A stretch of DNA of 64,000 nucleotides from Parachlamydia sp. AcF125 (GTDB lineage Bacteria; Chlamydiota; Chlamydiia; Chlamydiales; Parachlamydiaceae): positions 186,001-250,000 of the forward strand of contig NZ_JAEMUD010000003.1 of NCBI RefSeq assembly GCF_018342475.1. Direction: 5' to 3'. The notes beneath the pieces were generated by a model. It was not told the DNA's origin. It worked only from the letters and a program-made list of their open reading frames with translations, and did not search any database. A program made the position numbers and the translations under genes. This document shows positions 32,829 to 40,768 of this stretch, piece after piece; within the stretch, counting starts at the first letter, position 1, and each line of letters begins with the position of its first letter.

Positions 32829-34193
32829 TTAATCTCGTGTAAATTGAGATCCTTCAGAAATTAGCTGGTCGATATAGGCAAGATCAAAATCTGCCTTTAA
32901 AAACTTGTTGTCCTCAAGCATGTATAAATGAAAAGGGATGGTGGAAGATACTCCCCCGATATGAAACTCACGAAGAGCTCTTTTCCCAATGGCAACAGCT
33001 TCTGCTCGGTTTTTTCCATGCACAATTAGCTTTCCGATCATGGAATCATAGTTAGGTGGGATTTTGTATCCAGAATAACAAGCGCTATCCACGCGTATGC
33101 CAGGGCCTCCGGGTGGTAGGTAATATTCTAACTGTCCAGGAGAAGGAGTGAACCCTTTCCTAGGATCTTCTGCATTAATGCGAAATTGAATGACGTGTCC
33201 TTCAAATTGAACATCCTTTTGGGTATATTCAAGCTCTTTCCCCATTGCAATTTTAATTTGCTCTCTAACAAGGTCTACGCCTGTCAACTCTTCTGTAACA
33301 GTATGCTCAACTTGAATCCGGGTGTTGACTTCCATAAAGTAAAATTGATGGTCTTGATCGAGCAAAAATTCAACCGTCCCTACTGAATGGTAGCCAGCAG
33401 CTTTCACGACCTTAATAGCTGCCTGTCCCATTTTTTCGCGAAGTTTTGCCGAAAGTACCGGACTTGGAGCCTCTTCAATTAATTTTTGACGTCGCCTTTG
33501 GATCGTGCAATCCCGTTCCCCTAAATGGATGTAATTTCCATGCTTATCTCCCATAACTTGCACTTCAATATGGCGTGGAGATAGAATCATTTTTTCCAAA
33601 TAGACATCCGGATTTCCAAAACTAGCTTCCGCTTCAGCTCTAGCAGCTAAAAAAGATTTGTTAAACTCTTCTGCATGGTATGCAATCCGAATGCCCTTTC
33701 CTCCTCCACCAGCAACCGCCTTGATAAAAACAGGAAAACCAAGCTCTTTGGCAACTTCTAAGGCTTGGGCGCTATCTGAAACCACGCCGTCAGACCCAGG
33801 AATCACCGGGCATCCAACGCTCATAGCTGTAGCTTTTGCCTTGGCTTTGTCTCCTAAAAGAGCGATCGATTTGGGAGAGGGGCCAATAAAGTTAAGACCG
33901 CAGCTTTCGCAAATCGAAGCAAAATTTGGGTTTTCACTTAAAAAGCCATATCCCGGATGAACCGCGTCAGCTCCCGTAATTTCGCAAGCAGAGAGGATGT
34001 GAGGAATTTTTAAATAAGATTTACTCGAAGGCGCTTCACCAATGCAAATGGCTTCGTCTGCATGCAAAACATGTAAGGCTTCAGCATCCGCCTCAGAATA
34101 AACAGCGACTGTTTGCAAATTTAAATCATGGCAAGCTCTGATGATTCGCACAGCAATTTCGCCGCGGTTAGCAATAAGAACTTTTTGTATCAT
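32829..34193 (-). CDS. accC: Acetyl-CoA carboxylase, biotin carboxylase subunit
   Basis: Carboxylates the biotin on AccB using ATP and bicarbonate, the first half-reaction of fatty acid synthesis. The N-terminal domain starts KVLIANRGEIAVRIIRACHD. The ATP-grasp region has PVFIKAVAGGGGKGIRIAYH and the metal/substrate segment FYFMEVNTRIQVEHTVTE, diagnostic of biotin carboxylases; HIEVQVMGDKHGN and GERDCTIQRRRQKLIEEAP follow the family. The length of 454 is standard. It directly follows accB by 11 bases, in the rpe-efp-accB-accC order. Confidence 0.97.
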   Translation of the reverse strand: MIQKVLIANRGEIAVRIIRACHDLNLQTVAVYSEADAEALHVLHADEAICIGEAPSSKSYLKIPHILSACEITGADAVHPGYGFLSENPNFASICESCGLNFIGPSPKSIALLGDKAKAKATAMSVGCPVIPGSDGVVSDSAQALEVAKELGFPVFIKAVAGGGGKGIRIAYHAEEFNKSFLAARAEAEASFGNPDVYLEKMILSPRHIEVQVMGDKHGNYIHLGERDCTIQRRRQKLIEEAPSPVLSAKLREKMGQAAIKVVKAAGYHSVGTVEFLLDQDHQFYFMEVNTRIQVEHTVTEELTGVDLVREQIKIAMGKELEYTQKDVQFEGHVIQFRINAEDPRKGFTPSPGQLEYYLPPGGPGIRVDSACYSGYKIPPNYDSMIGKLIVHGKNRAEAVAIGKRALREFHIGGVSSTIPFHLYMLEDNKFLKADFDLAYIDQLISEGSQFTRD

Positions 34194-34204
34194 GCAAAAC
34201 CCCT

Positions 34205-34720
34205 CTATTTCTTAGAGGAAATTTCAATCAATTTGGTGCCAAATTCGACAGGCTGACCATTTGTGACTAAAACCTCTACTACAATGCCTTCGACACCAGC
34301 TTTAACTTCGTTCATCACCTTCATAGCTTCGATGATGCATACGACAGTATCCTTAGTAATCACATCTCCTTTTTTTACAAAAGTGGGTTCATCTGGTGCT
34401 GGAGATGAATAAAATGTCCCAACCATGGGGGATTTGACATAAGTGCCAGGCAGGGATTCAGACTTTACCTCCTCCGGAATCGGGGTGTGAAGAGAAGAAG
34501 GAATGTCGCCTGCTTTAGAAGGGCTTCTGGAAGAACGGTGATAAGCCTCTTCATACTGAGCGGCAAAATGGGGCGGCGGTGAAGTAAATTCTGTTTCTAA
34601 AAAAGGAATTGCTGCTCCTCTCTCTAATCTAAGCTCGAAATCGCCTTCTTTTATAAAAAGCTCTTTCATATCACTTCGCCCCATTGCGGCCATAAGTTCT
34701 TTTATTTGCTTAAGTTCCAA
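34205..34720 (-). CDS. accB: Biotin carboxyl carrier protein
   Basis: Carries biotin for acetyl-CoA carboxylase. The C-terminal biotinyl domain holds VCIIEAMKVMNEVKAGVEGI with the target lysine about residue 134, and ends EFGTKLIEISSKK. The N-terminal helix LKQIKELMAAMGRSDMKELF and a proline/serine linker precede it. The length of 171 fits. The start is TTG (34718-34720), backed by GGGGGA five bases upstream; ATG codons lie a few residues later. It sits 21 bases downstream of efp. Confidence 0.95.
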   Translation of the reverse strand: MELKQIKELMAAMGRSDMKELFIKEGDFELRLERGAAIPFLETEFTSPPPHFAAQYEEAYHRSSRSPSKAGDIPSSLHTPIPEEVKSESLPGTYVKSPMVGTFYSSPAPDEPTFVKKGDVITKDTVVCIIEAMKVMNEVKAGVEGIVVEVLVTNGQPVEFGTKLIEISSKK

Positions 34721-34741
34721 TTAAATGTCCCCCAATACGAT

Positions 34742-35296
34742 CTAAACGCGTTGTATATATTCGTTTGCCTTGGTATCCACTTTAATGATATCTCCCACAT
34801 CAATAAAAGGGGGAACCGGGACCGAAGCGCCTGTCTCTAAAACGGCAATCCTAGCTCCTGGATTTGCCCCTTTCCCCTTCTCATTTTCCACTTTCGATAC
34901 CATTAACTCTAAAAATTGTGGGAGTTCAACAGAAAATACTGTATCTCCATAAAAAGAAGCCTTAATATCTACTCCTTCTTTTAGGTAATTGACTTTAGCG
35001 CCAATCACCTCGGGAGGAATTAAAATTTTATCTAGATTGCGAATATCCAAGAATAAATAGCTCTTTCCTTCTAAATAAAGAAATTCCAAATGTCTCTCAA
35101 CGAGAGGAACGTCACTGACCGTTTGACCAATTTTAAAACTTTTTTCGACAACCTGATTAGTCGCAAGATCTTTTAACTTGGTTTTAATAAAAGGGGCGCC
35201 TTTTGGCACAGTGACTTTAACACTAGATTCTACTTTGTATAGCTTTTCGCTAATTGAAAGAATCATTCCAGGAGTAATTTGATTACTTGCAACCAT
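34742..35296 (-). CDS. efp: Elongation factor P
   Basis: Rescues ribosomes stalled at proline stretches. The three-domain EF-P layout is visible over 184 residues: N-terminal KOW-like domain (ITPGMILSISEKLYKVESSV), tip loop TVPKGAPFIKTKLKDL with Lys32 at the modification position, then OB domains (VNYLKEGVDIKASFYGDTVF, and the terminal GDIIKVDTKANEYIQRV). The tip lysine lies in a VPKGAPF context rather than the more common PGKGQAF. Chlamydiae typically carry two EF-P paralogues; which one this is cannot be told. Confidence 0.95.
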   Translation of the reverse strand: MVASNQITPGMILSISEKLYKVESSVKVTVPKGAPFIKTKLKDLATNQVVEKSFKIGQTVSDVPLVERHLEFLYLEGKSYLFLDIRNLDKILIPPEVIGAKVNYLKEGVDIKASFYGDTVFSVELPQFLELMVSKVENEKGKGANPGARIAVLETGASVPVPPFIDVGDIIKVDTKANEYIQRV

Positions 35297-35344
35297 AGTT
35301 AACCACGACTTCTTAAAGTGAATAAATTAAAACAAATTGAAGCA

Positions 35345-36058
35345 TTATTGCTTCACCCGCAAAGACTCAACAGCTGCCTTGAGGTCTGCAGCATGAAAAA
35401 GATACGATCCAGAGACAAGCACATTTGCGCCAGCTTTGACGCATAATTCTGCCGTTTGGGGATTAATTCCTCCATCCACTTCAATCAAAAAAGGCTTTAT
35501 AGTAGACGGGTCAGCACCTTCGGGTGCATATTTTCCCCCTTCACAAATGTTTAATTTGCGGCAAAGATCGCGCGTAAATTTCACTTTTTCCAAAACTTCA
35601 GGCATAAATTCTTGCCCACCAAACCCAGGATTGACAGTCATTAGAAGGACCATATCGCATTTATCTAAAAATTTCGGAATCATTGACAAAGAAGTTTCTG
35701 GGGAAAAAGCCAATCCTGCTTTGATATTACATTTTCGAATATAAGCTAACGTTTCTTCTATATCTTCAGTTGATTCAAAATGAAAAGTTAGCATATCAGC
35801 TCCAGCTTCAACAAATCTTTCAATATAATCGAAGGGATGATAAACCATTAAATGCACGTCTAAAAACATGGTAGTCGCTCGATTAATCGCAGCCACCATT
35901 TTTGGCCCCATAGTGAGATTGGGGACAAAATTGCCGTCCATAATATCAATGTGAATATAATCTGCTCCAGCATCTTCAACGCGGCGTGCTTCATCAGCCA
36001 TTTTTCCAAAATCCGCAGAAAGGATAGAGGGAGCAATTTTAAGAGAGTGGTTTTCCAT
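35345..36058 (-). CDS. rpe: Ribulose-phosphate 3-epimerase
   Basis: Interconverts ribulose-5-phosphate and xylulose-5-phosphate in the pentose phosphate pathway. TIM-barrel signatures are clear: APSILSADFGKMADEARRVE, DYIHIDIMDGNFVPNLTMGP, VHLMVYHP and MTVNPGFGGQEFMPEVLEKV, then LIEVDGGINPQTAELCVKAG. At 237 residues it is slightly longer than the ~220 norm through an insert (EGGKYAPEGADPS). First gene of the rpe-efp-accB-accC block, with 49 bases before efp. Confidence 0.95.
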   Translation of the reverse strand: MENHSLKIAPSILSADFGKMADEARRVEDAGADYIHIDIMDGNFVPNLTMGPKMVAAINRATTMFLDVHLMVYHPFDYIERFVEAGADMLTFHFESTEDIEETLAYIRKCNIKAGLAFSPETSLSMIPKFLDKCDMVLLMTVNPGFGGQEFMPEVLEKVKFTRDLCRKLNICEGGKYAPEGADPSTIKPFLIEVDGGINPQTAELCVKAGANVLVSGSYLFHAADLKAAVESLRVKQ

Positions 36059-37071
36059 TGGTAAAATTAACCCTTAGCAAAGCATAAAACTTGACTACTT
36101 TCATATAGGATTATATTAGCAAAGTCAAGATTTTTAGCCTTATAGAAATGTAGCATGCGTAGGTTATTTTCCCTTTCAGAGACCTTTCTAAAAACCTTCT
36201 TGATACCTACTCAATATAGCCATTTTCTTATCTTTTTCATTTAAAAAGAATTAAAAGCTTTTATTTATACCAAACTTGTTAATAAAGCGGTGAGGTTAAA
36301 AAAACTTCCAGAAGGCCTCTTGCTGCCATAAAATTTCAAGGATTGTTTAAAGAACGAGTAGTAGACAAAGATATTTGCGCAGATAAGGCCCTATCAAAGG
36401 ATGAACCAAAAGAGAGCTTTAGCTTTTTTATTTTCCACTTGCTCAAGAATTAAAGCATTTTAATTAGCCCGTCCAGCTTGGCCATAATACTTAGGGTCCT
36501 CCTATATGTAACAGCAGGCCCAAATCTTTGGTAGATAAACTGGAGGTATAAAGGGGAATTAAGCCAAGCTTACGGGACAGCGGCCAGCCCCACGGCGTCT
36601 TTATTCTTATTGAGATTTTTGCTGGCATGTCAAATGCCATCCTTCCTCATGCAGACCAGCAGCAAGCGTGAAATCCTTAGCGCTAGCTTTCCTCTTAGCA
36701 GAATAGTAGATTCCTACAAGAAAGCTTTTAGGCCGGGCATTCTATCAACAGCCCTATCCAGCAAAAATAGCTCTGCAGGATAAATGAGGGTAATAACAGC
36801 TTTTCAGCCAAGTTAGCTAGGGTATTCGTAGTAGGGATGCAGCCAGCCATTTAATCCGCTTTTCTATCAAAAATCTAGCTCTTCACTTCCATTTAGGTCC
36901 TTTTTTTTATTATTTATGATACAGCTAATGATTAAATCAAGCGATGTCATTTATTTTTTAACACCCTAGAGACAAGTTAAAAACTTTATTTTGGACTACA
37001 TGTGAAGTCCATTGCACTGCTACTCCATCTATATTTATTAAGCCAGTTCCCTTAAACTCTAGGCTCTAGGG
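36059..37071. other. 1-kb gene-free stretch, probably decayed sequence
   Basis: No credible gene. A start-less open stretch of about 50 codons on the plus strand around 36299-36450 reads KFQGLFKERVVDKDICADKA, then a stop; I do not recognise it. The region adjoins a clear phosphatase pseudogene and has the mixed look of degrading DNA. The upstream part near 36059-36150 should hold the rpe promoter. Confidence 0.45.
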
Positions 37072-37560
37072 CTATCTCACTTCTATTTCTTGGCTTGCGC
37101 TCACCTTGACGACAATAAACATCACATTTTCGCAATTACCTTTCAAAACTTTACCTACCAAGCGCTGAGCAGCATTAAAGCCATCTTTTTGCAAAGCTTC
37201 CGCTATTTTTTCTCAGGTACATAATCTTTTAATCCATCGCTAGCTAAAATCAAGGTATCGTCAAGTATTAACTGATGGATTGTTATTTTTGGCTTTTGAA
37301 TGATAAGGGGTTTATCCTCGGTGACAGAAACATCGGTAAAACCAATAGAGCGACTGACATTCAGCCCGAAACTTCCTTTCCGATCCGATTTATATCAACG
37401 CAACTCTTTTGAATTTTCAACCTTGGGCCATTCGACTTCAATCCAAGAGTCATTAATTATTTGCAACAGCTGCTCTAAAACTTTCTCTTCCCAGCAAAAT
37501 AATAGGGGCGCCTGGAGTTATAGCAATGGCAGTACTTCAGGCGCCAAGAATCGACATAGA
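37072..37560 (-). pseudogene. PP2C-type serine/threonine phosphatase, broken
   Basis: Reading the minus strand with frame changes gives a PP2C sequence. A GASTAIAI-like piece (interrupted by TGA) comes first. GLNVSRSIGFTDVSV matches the family L-x-V-S-R-x-x-G-D block. LILDDTLILASDGLKDYV matches the D-D-x-L-I-L-A-S-D-G-L-W-D metal-site motif. After a one-base shift, KIAEALQKDGFNAAQRLVGK and NCENVMFIVVKV match the conserved C-terminal D-N-x-T-x-I-V-V region. At least one stop (after KELR) and two shifts break it, and the N-terminal third, including the first metal-binding motif, is not found. The intact ancestor likely opposed Ser/Thr kinases. Confidence 0.8.
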
Positions 37561-37623
37561 GAGGGGCTCAGCTCCACCCTAAATGCAAAAAAAGGCCCCT
37601 TAAATAATTTTCAAAGGGATTCC

Positions 37624-39603
37624 TTAGATGCTTGAAGCATCTTTTTGGCTATCCCAGTTCTCAATAGTTTGCTGAATAGTTTGAAAGAGAAGCCGCTGCT
37701 TGTAAAAGTCATCGCAGCGGTAAATGTAACCGATATAAGAAGCTTCATAAATTCTCACGCAAAAGCTGGCCAAAGAGATAGAGGGATAATTGAGCTTTTT
37801 AAATACCCGCTGCAATTCTTCTTCTAAGGCCCAATCTTCTGCGGCTACCATGGCTAAAGCAAAATCTGACTCACTTTGAATTTTGAGCGTATAGGCTTCC
37901 TCGTTAAAAAACCGCTCTTCAATCGCCTCCATTAACAGCAAAAAGAGCGCCTTTAAAGCTTCCACTTCTAAAAAAGTGCGCATGATAACAGGTTTTAAAG
38001 AGTAAAAGAAATTCTCGAGCAAAATCTCGTTGTAATTTCGGGTAGAAGACAATACATTTTTGAGCTCGAGCAATAGCTCATTTTGCTTGGAGATCATGCC
38101 TCCGTTAAAATCCCGTATTTCCCCTACAATGCGGGAGATCTCAGAGACTACTGCTTGCCTAGCTTCATTTAAGTTAATCGAATGATCGCGCCGCAAAAAC
38201 TGATCTTTGGAGACTTTTACCCGAAAAACAGTGGCCTCTTTCTCATGCTTTTTGCGCAAGGTTCCCACGATTTTACACCCATCGTGAATACACTCGAGAA
38301 AAGTAGAGCGATTCTTAAACATTTCCATAATAGGCAAATCATTGGGTTTAAGCACGCGCACTAAAATAATGGTAAAAAAGAGATGTAAATGCGTTTGTTC
38401 GTCAAAAGTGATGATGACTTGAGGGATATCGCGGATATATTTAATTTGGTTGCTTAAGATCAATATATTGCGCATCACTTCCTCTTCATTGCGGGGCATG
38501 AAGACGGGGTGCATAACTTGCTCAATCCGTTCTTCCACTTCGGTTAATAGCTTTTTCCGCAGAAGCTGAACTTCTTGGCTAGTAATCGGGCTATTGTCAC
38601 TTTTTTCAATTTCAATATAGAAAGTGCAGGCACTAAAAGTCCCCCGACGGTTAGAAAAGAAAGAATTTTCCACGGCTTGCGCTTGAGGAATATAATTTTG
38701 GATCCCTTTGATTAAATGCATTTCGTCTAAAACTTCTTTATCCTGCAAAAAGTTGATGCCGATGATAATAGAAAGTACAGACCTAATTCTTCCCTCTATT
38801 TTCACTTTGGATCTAAAGGTTTTTAAATGCATATGCCTGGATTTAGGAGCATGCTTAATCGCTTTTAAAAGAAAATTCCGAAATAAGTATTGGTAACAAA
38901 TCATACGGCATAAGTGATAGCTTTCACGGCTTGCTTTAAACCGATCCTCACACATCACTAACACATTTTGCATTTCGCTAAACAAATCGGAATCAAAGTA
39001 TTTAGGATAATGCGCAATCAAGCCAGCAATACGCTCTTGCACGCGCACGGTTTTGTCATCATTGGACAATCCTTTGACTTCTAGGATGCGGCCTGCATAA
39101 TACCCTGAATTTATGCCAAGCTTAAGCTCTGTCAACAGTAAGGGAAGATTTCGATGGATTAATTCGAGATCCTGCGCGCTCTCCACAGAAATCAATAATT
39201 CTGAAACCAGGTAAATATCAGGCCCTAAATGGGGAAAGCAAAAATCTACCGAATGCGCCAAAATCACATTTAACCGTTTTCCCGGTACCAGCCAACAGCT
39301 CAACATCTCAAAAAAAAACTTAAACACATTCGAACGAGATTTGCAAAATAGGCAAAACGACAGAGTGGAGGGTGCGCTTTGCTTGGAGAGGACATCGATA
39401 ATCGGTAAAGCCCTATTTAAGTTGTCCGCTTGCTCCTGAACAGTTTTCTCTTGGTCGAATAATTGGTCAGAAGCCACCCTTTTTAAGATATTTTTTACAA
39501 TCTCCTGATAGTGGGGATAATTTACGCTCTCTCTTTGTTCGCCAAAATCGATGGCGATAGGGGGAATAGACATATCTTTAGAAATTTTAGTTAAAATTTT
39601 CAT
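37624..39603 (-). CDS. Large protein of unknown function
   Basis: A 659-residue soluble protein without signal peptide or membrane spans, rich in helices and in Phe, Leu and charged residues. No motif is recognised. The first ATG (39603) overlaps lysC by 17 bases; an ATG ten codons later gives MSIPPIAIDFG and is about as likely. Segments such as CSFCLFCKSRS-like cysteine pairs (SFCLFCKSRSNVFKFFFEML) may be noted. The overlap implies co-transcription with lysC. It could be a lineage-specific regulator or effector; I make no claim. Confidence 0.65.
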   Translation of the reverse strand: MKILTKISKDMSIPPIAIDFGEQRESVNYPHYQEIVKNILKRVASDQLFDQEKTVQEQADNLNRALPIIDVLSKQSAPSTLSFCLFCKSRSNVFKFFFEMLSCWLVPGKRLNVILAHSVDFCFPHLGPDIYLVSELLISVESAQDLELIHRNLPLLLTELKLGINSGYYAGRILEVKGLSNDDKTVRVQERIAGLIAHYPKYFDSDLFSEMQNVLVMCEDRFKASRESYHLCRMICYQYLFRNFLLKAIKHAPKSRHMHLKTFRSKVKIEGRIRSVLSIIIGINFLQDKEVLDEMHLIKGIQNYIPQAQAVENSFFSNRRGTFSACTFYIEIEKSDNSPITSQEVQLLRKKLLTEVEERIEQVMHPVFMPRNEEEVMRNILILSNQIKYIRDIPQVIITFDEQTHLHLFFTIILVRVLKPNDLPIMEMFKNRSTFLECIHDGCKIVGTLRKKHEKEATVFRVKVSKDQFLRRDHSINLNEARQAVVSEISRIVGEIRDFNGGMISKQNELLLELKNVLSSTRNYNEILLENFFYSLKPVIMRTFLEVEALKALFLLLMEAIEERFFNEEAYTLKIQSESDFALAMVAAEDWALEEELQRVFKKLNYPSISLASFCVRIYEASYIGYIYRCDDFYKQRLLFQTIQQTIENWDSQKDASSI

Positions 39604-40438
39604 TAAATGCTGCTGTGCAGTTTAAAGAAGCGCTCATAGCGCTGCGATCGATGATATTTTCCTCTTCATATACAACCACCTGATTCAGCTGGTTTAACTC
39701 GCCAATTAAAGTCCCCGCAAACTGGCATTTGGCAAAGTCCATGAAAGAGCGCACGTATAAGGCCAGCTGATTTCTACTAGCTAAACGGATACAGCGAGGA
39801 TGTAATACACTGTGCCCTATTTGAACGATATTAGCGGCCATTTCATATGTCAGGTGTGAATAAAGAGTGGCGTTTGGATTTATTTTAGGATCTTCAGAGT
39901 AAATGCCTTTGACGTCTTTAAAAAATTCGACACATTCAGCTTTTAGCGCCAAGCCCAATGCCACGGCAGAGGTATCCGATCCTCCTCGACCAAGCGTGGT
40001 GATCTCTCCATTGCGGCTGACCCCTTGAAAACCAGCGACGATCACAATTTTGCCAGAATCTAAAGCCGAAAGAATGCGATGAGGCCTAACTTCAATAATA
40101 TTGGCGCTGCTATGGTGGTCACAAGTGATAATCCCCGATTGGCTTCCCGTAAAACTGACAGCTTGTTGGTTTTTATCAGCTAAAGCCATGGCGAGCAATG
40201 CGATGCTAATCCTTTCACCCACAGAGACGAGCATGTCGTATTCTCTTCTAGGTGGGTTTGGATGCACTTGCTTTGCTAAAGCAATTAATTGATCAGTGGA
40301 GTTTCCCATGGCACTAATGACAATAGCGATCCGTTCATATTCTTGCTTTCGCGCCAATATAATCTCTGCAATTTGTGAAAAATGATCTGGAGAAGCTACA
40401 GAAGCACCGCCAAACTTCATAACAAGCGTCTTTTTCAT
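39587..40438 (-). CDS. lysC: Aspartokinase, catalytic domain only
   Basis: Phosphorylates aspartate, the first step to diaminopimelate, lysine, threonine and methionine. The amino-acid kinase fold is complete: KTLVMKFGGASVASPDHFSQ, ISAMGNSTDQLIALA, VSVGERISIALLAMAL and TTLGRGGSDTSAVALGLALK, then DVKGIYSEDPKINPNA. The 283 residues stop soon after the kinase domain; the two C-terminal ACT domains of ordinary aspartokinases (~400-460 residues) are missing. The frame ends cleanly at a stop inside the next gene's start. ATG at 40438 is preferred to an upstream TTG. Confidence 0.93.
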   Translation of the reverse strand: MKKTLVMKFGGASVASPDHFSQIAEIILARKQEYERIAIVISAMGNSTDQLIALAKQVHPNPPRREYDMLVSVGERISIALLAMALADKNQQAVSFTGSQSGIITCDHHSSANIIEVRPHRILSALDSGKIVIVAGFQGVSRNGEITTLGRGGSDTSAVALGLALKAECVEFFKDVKGIYSEDPKINPNATLYSHLTYEMAANIVQIGHSVLHPRCIRLASRNQLALYVRSFMDFAKCQFAGTLIGELNQLNQVVVYEEENIIDRSAMSASLNCTAAFNENFN

Positions 40439-40768
40439 AGAATTCAAAACAAGCTATAGAAGAAATTTTATATTTTAAAGTTAAAATTCAAGCCAAGCAT
40501 TGCGATTATTTTTCAGACTCAAAGAGACTTTTTCTTAACTTTAATCCAAATAAGGTGTAGACTACCATACTAAAATTTACGTAACGAGTCAACGCCAATA
40601 TTTTTTCTTGAATATCCGATCCTTTTTTTTGTTTTCTGGAATGGTTGTAATAGCCTTTAAAAAGTATTTGTGACCATTTACAAGCTTTCTATGCTTACCT
40701 CTCTGTTTTAAGCTGTTAAGGAGAGAAGCGGAAGGCCTAATAAAGACTTCGGTAGTTTAGGAAATAAA
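40439..40768. other. Intergenic region upstream of lysC
   Basis: About 330 AT-rich bases holding the presumed lysC promoter and the 3' side of the next gene. No frame, RNA gene or clear hairpin is recognised. Confidence 0.4.

Noticed and set aside
36299-36450. Open stretch resembling KFQGLFKERVVDKD
   Set aside because: No start codon and no recognised family; recorded only as possible relic.
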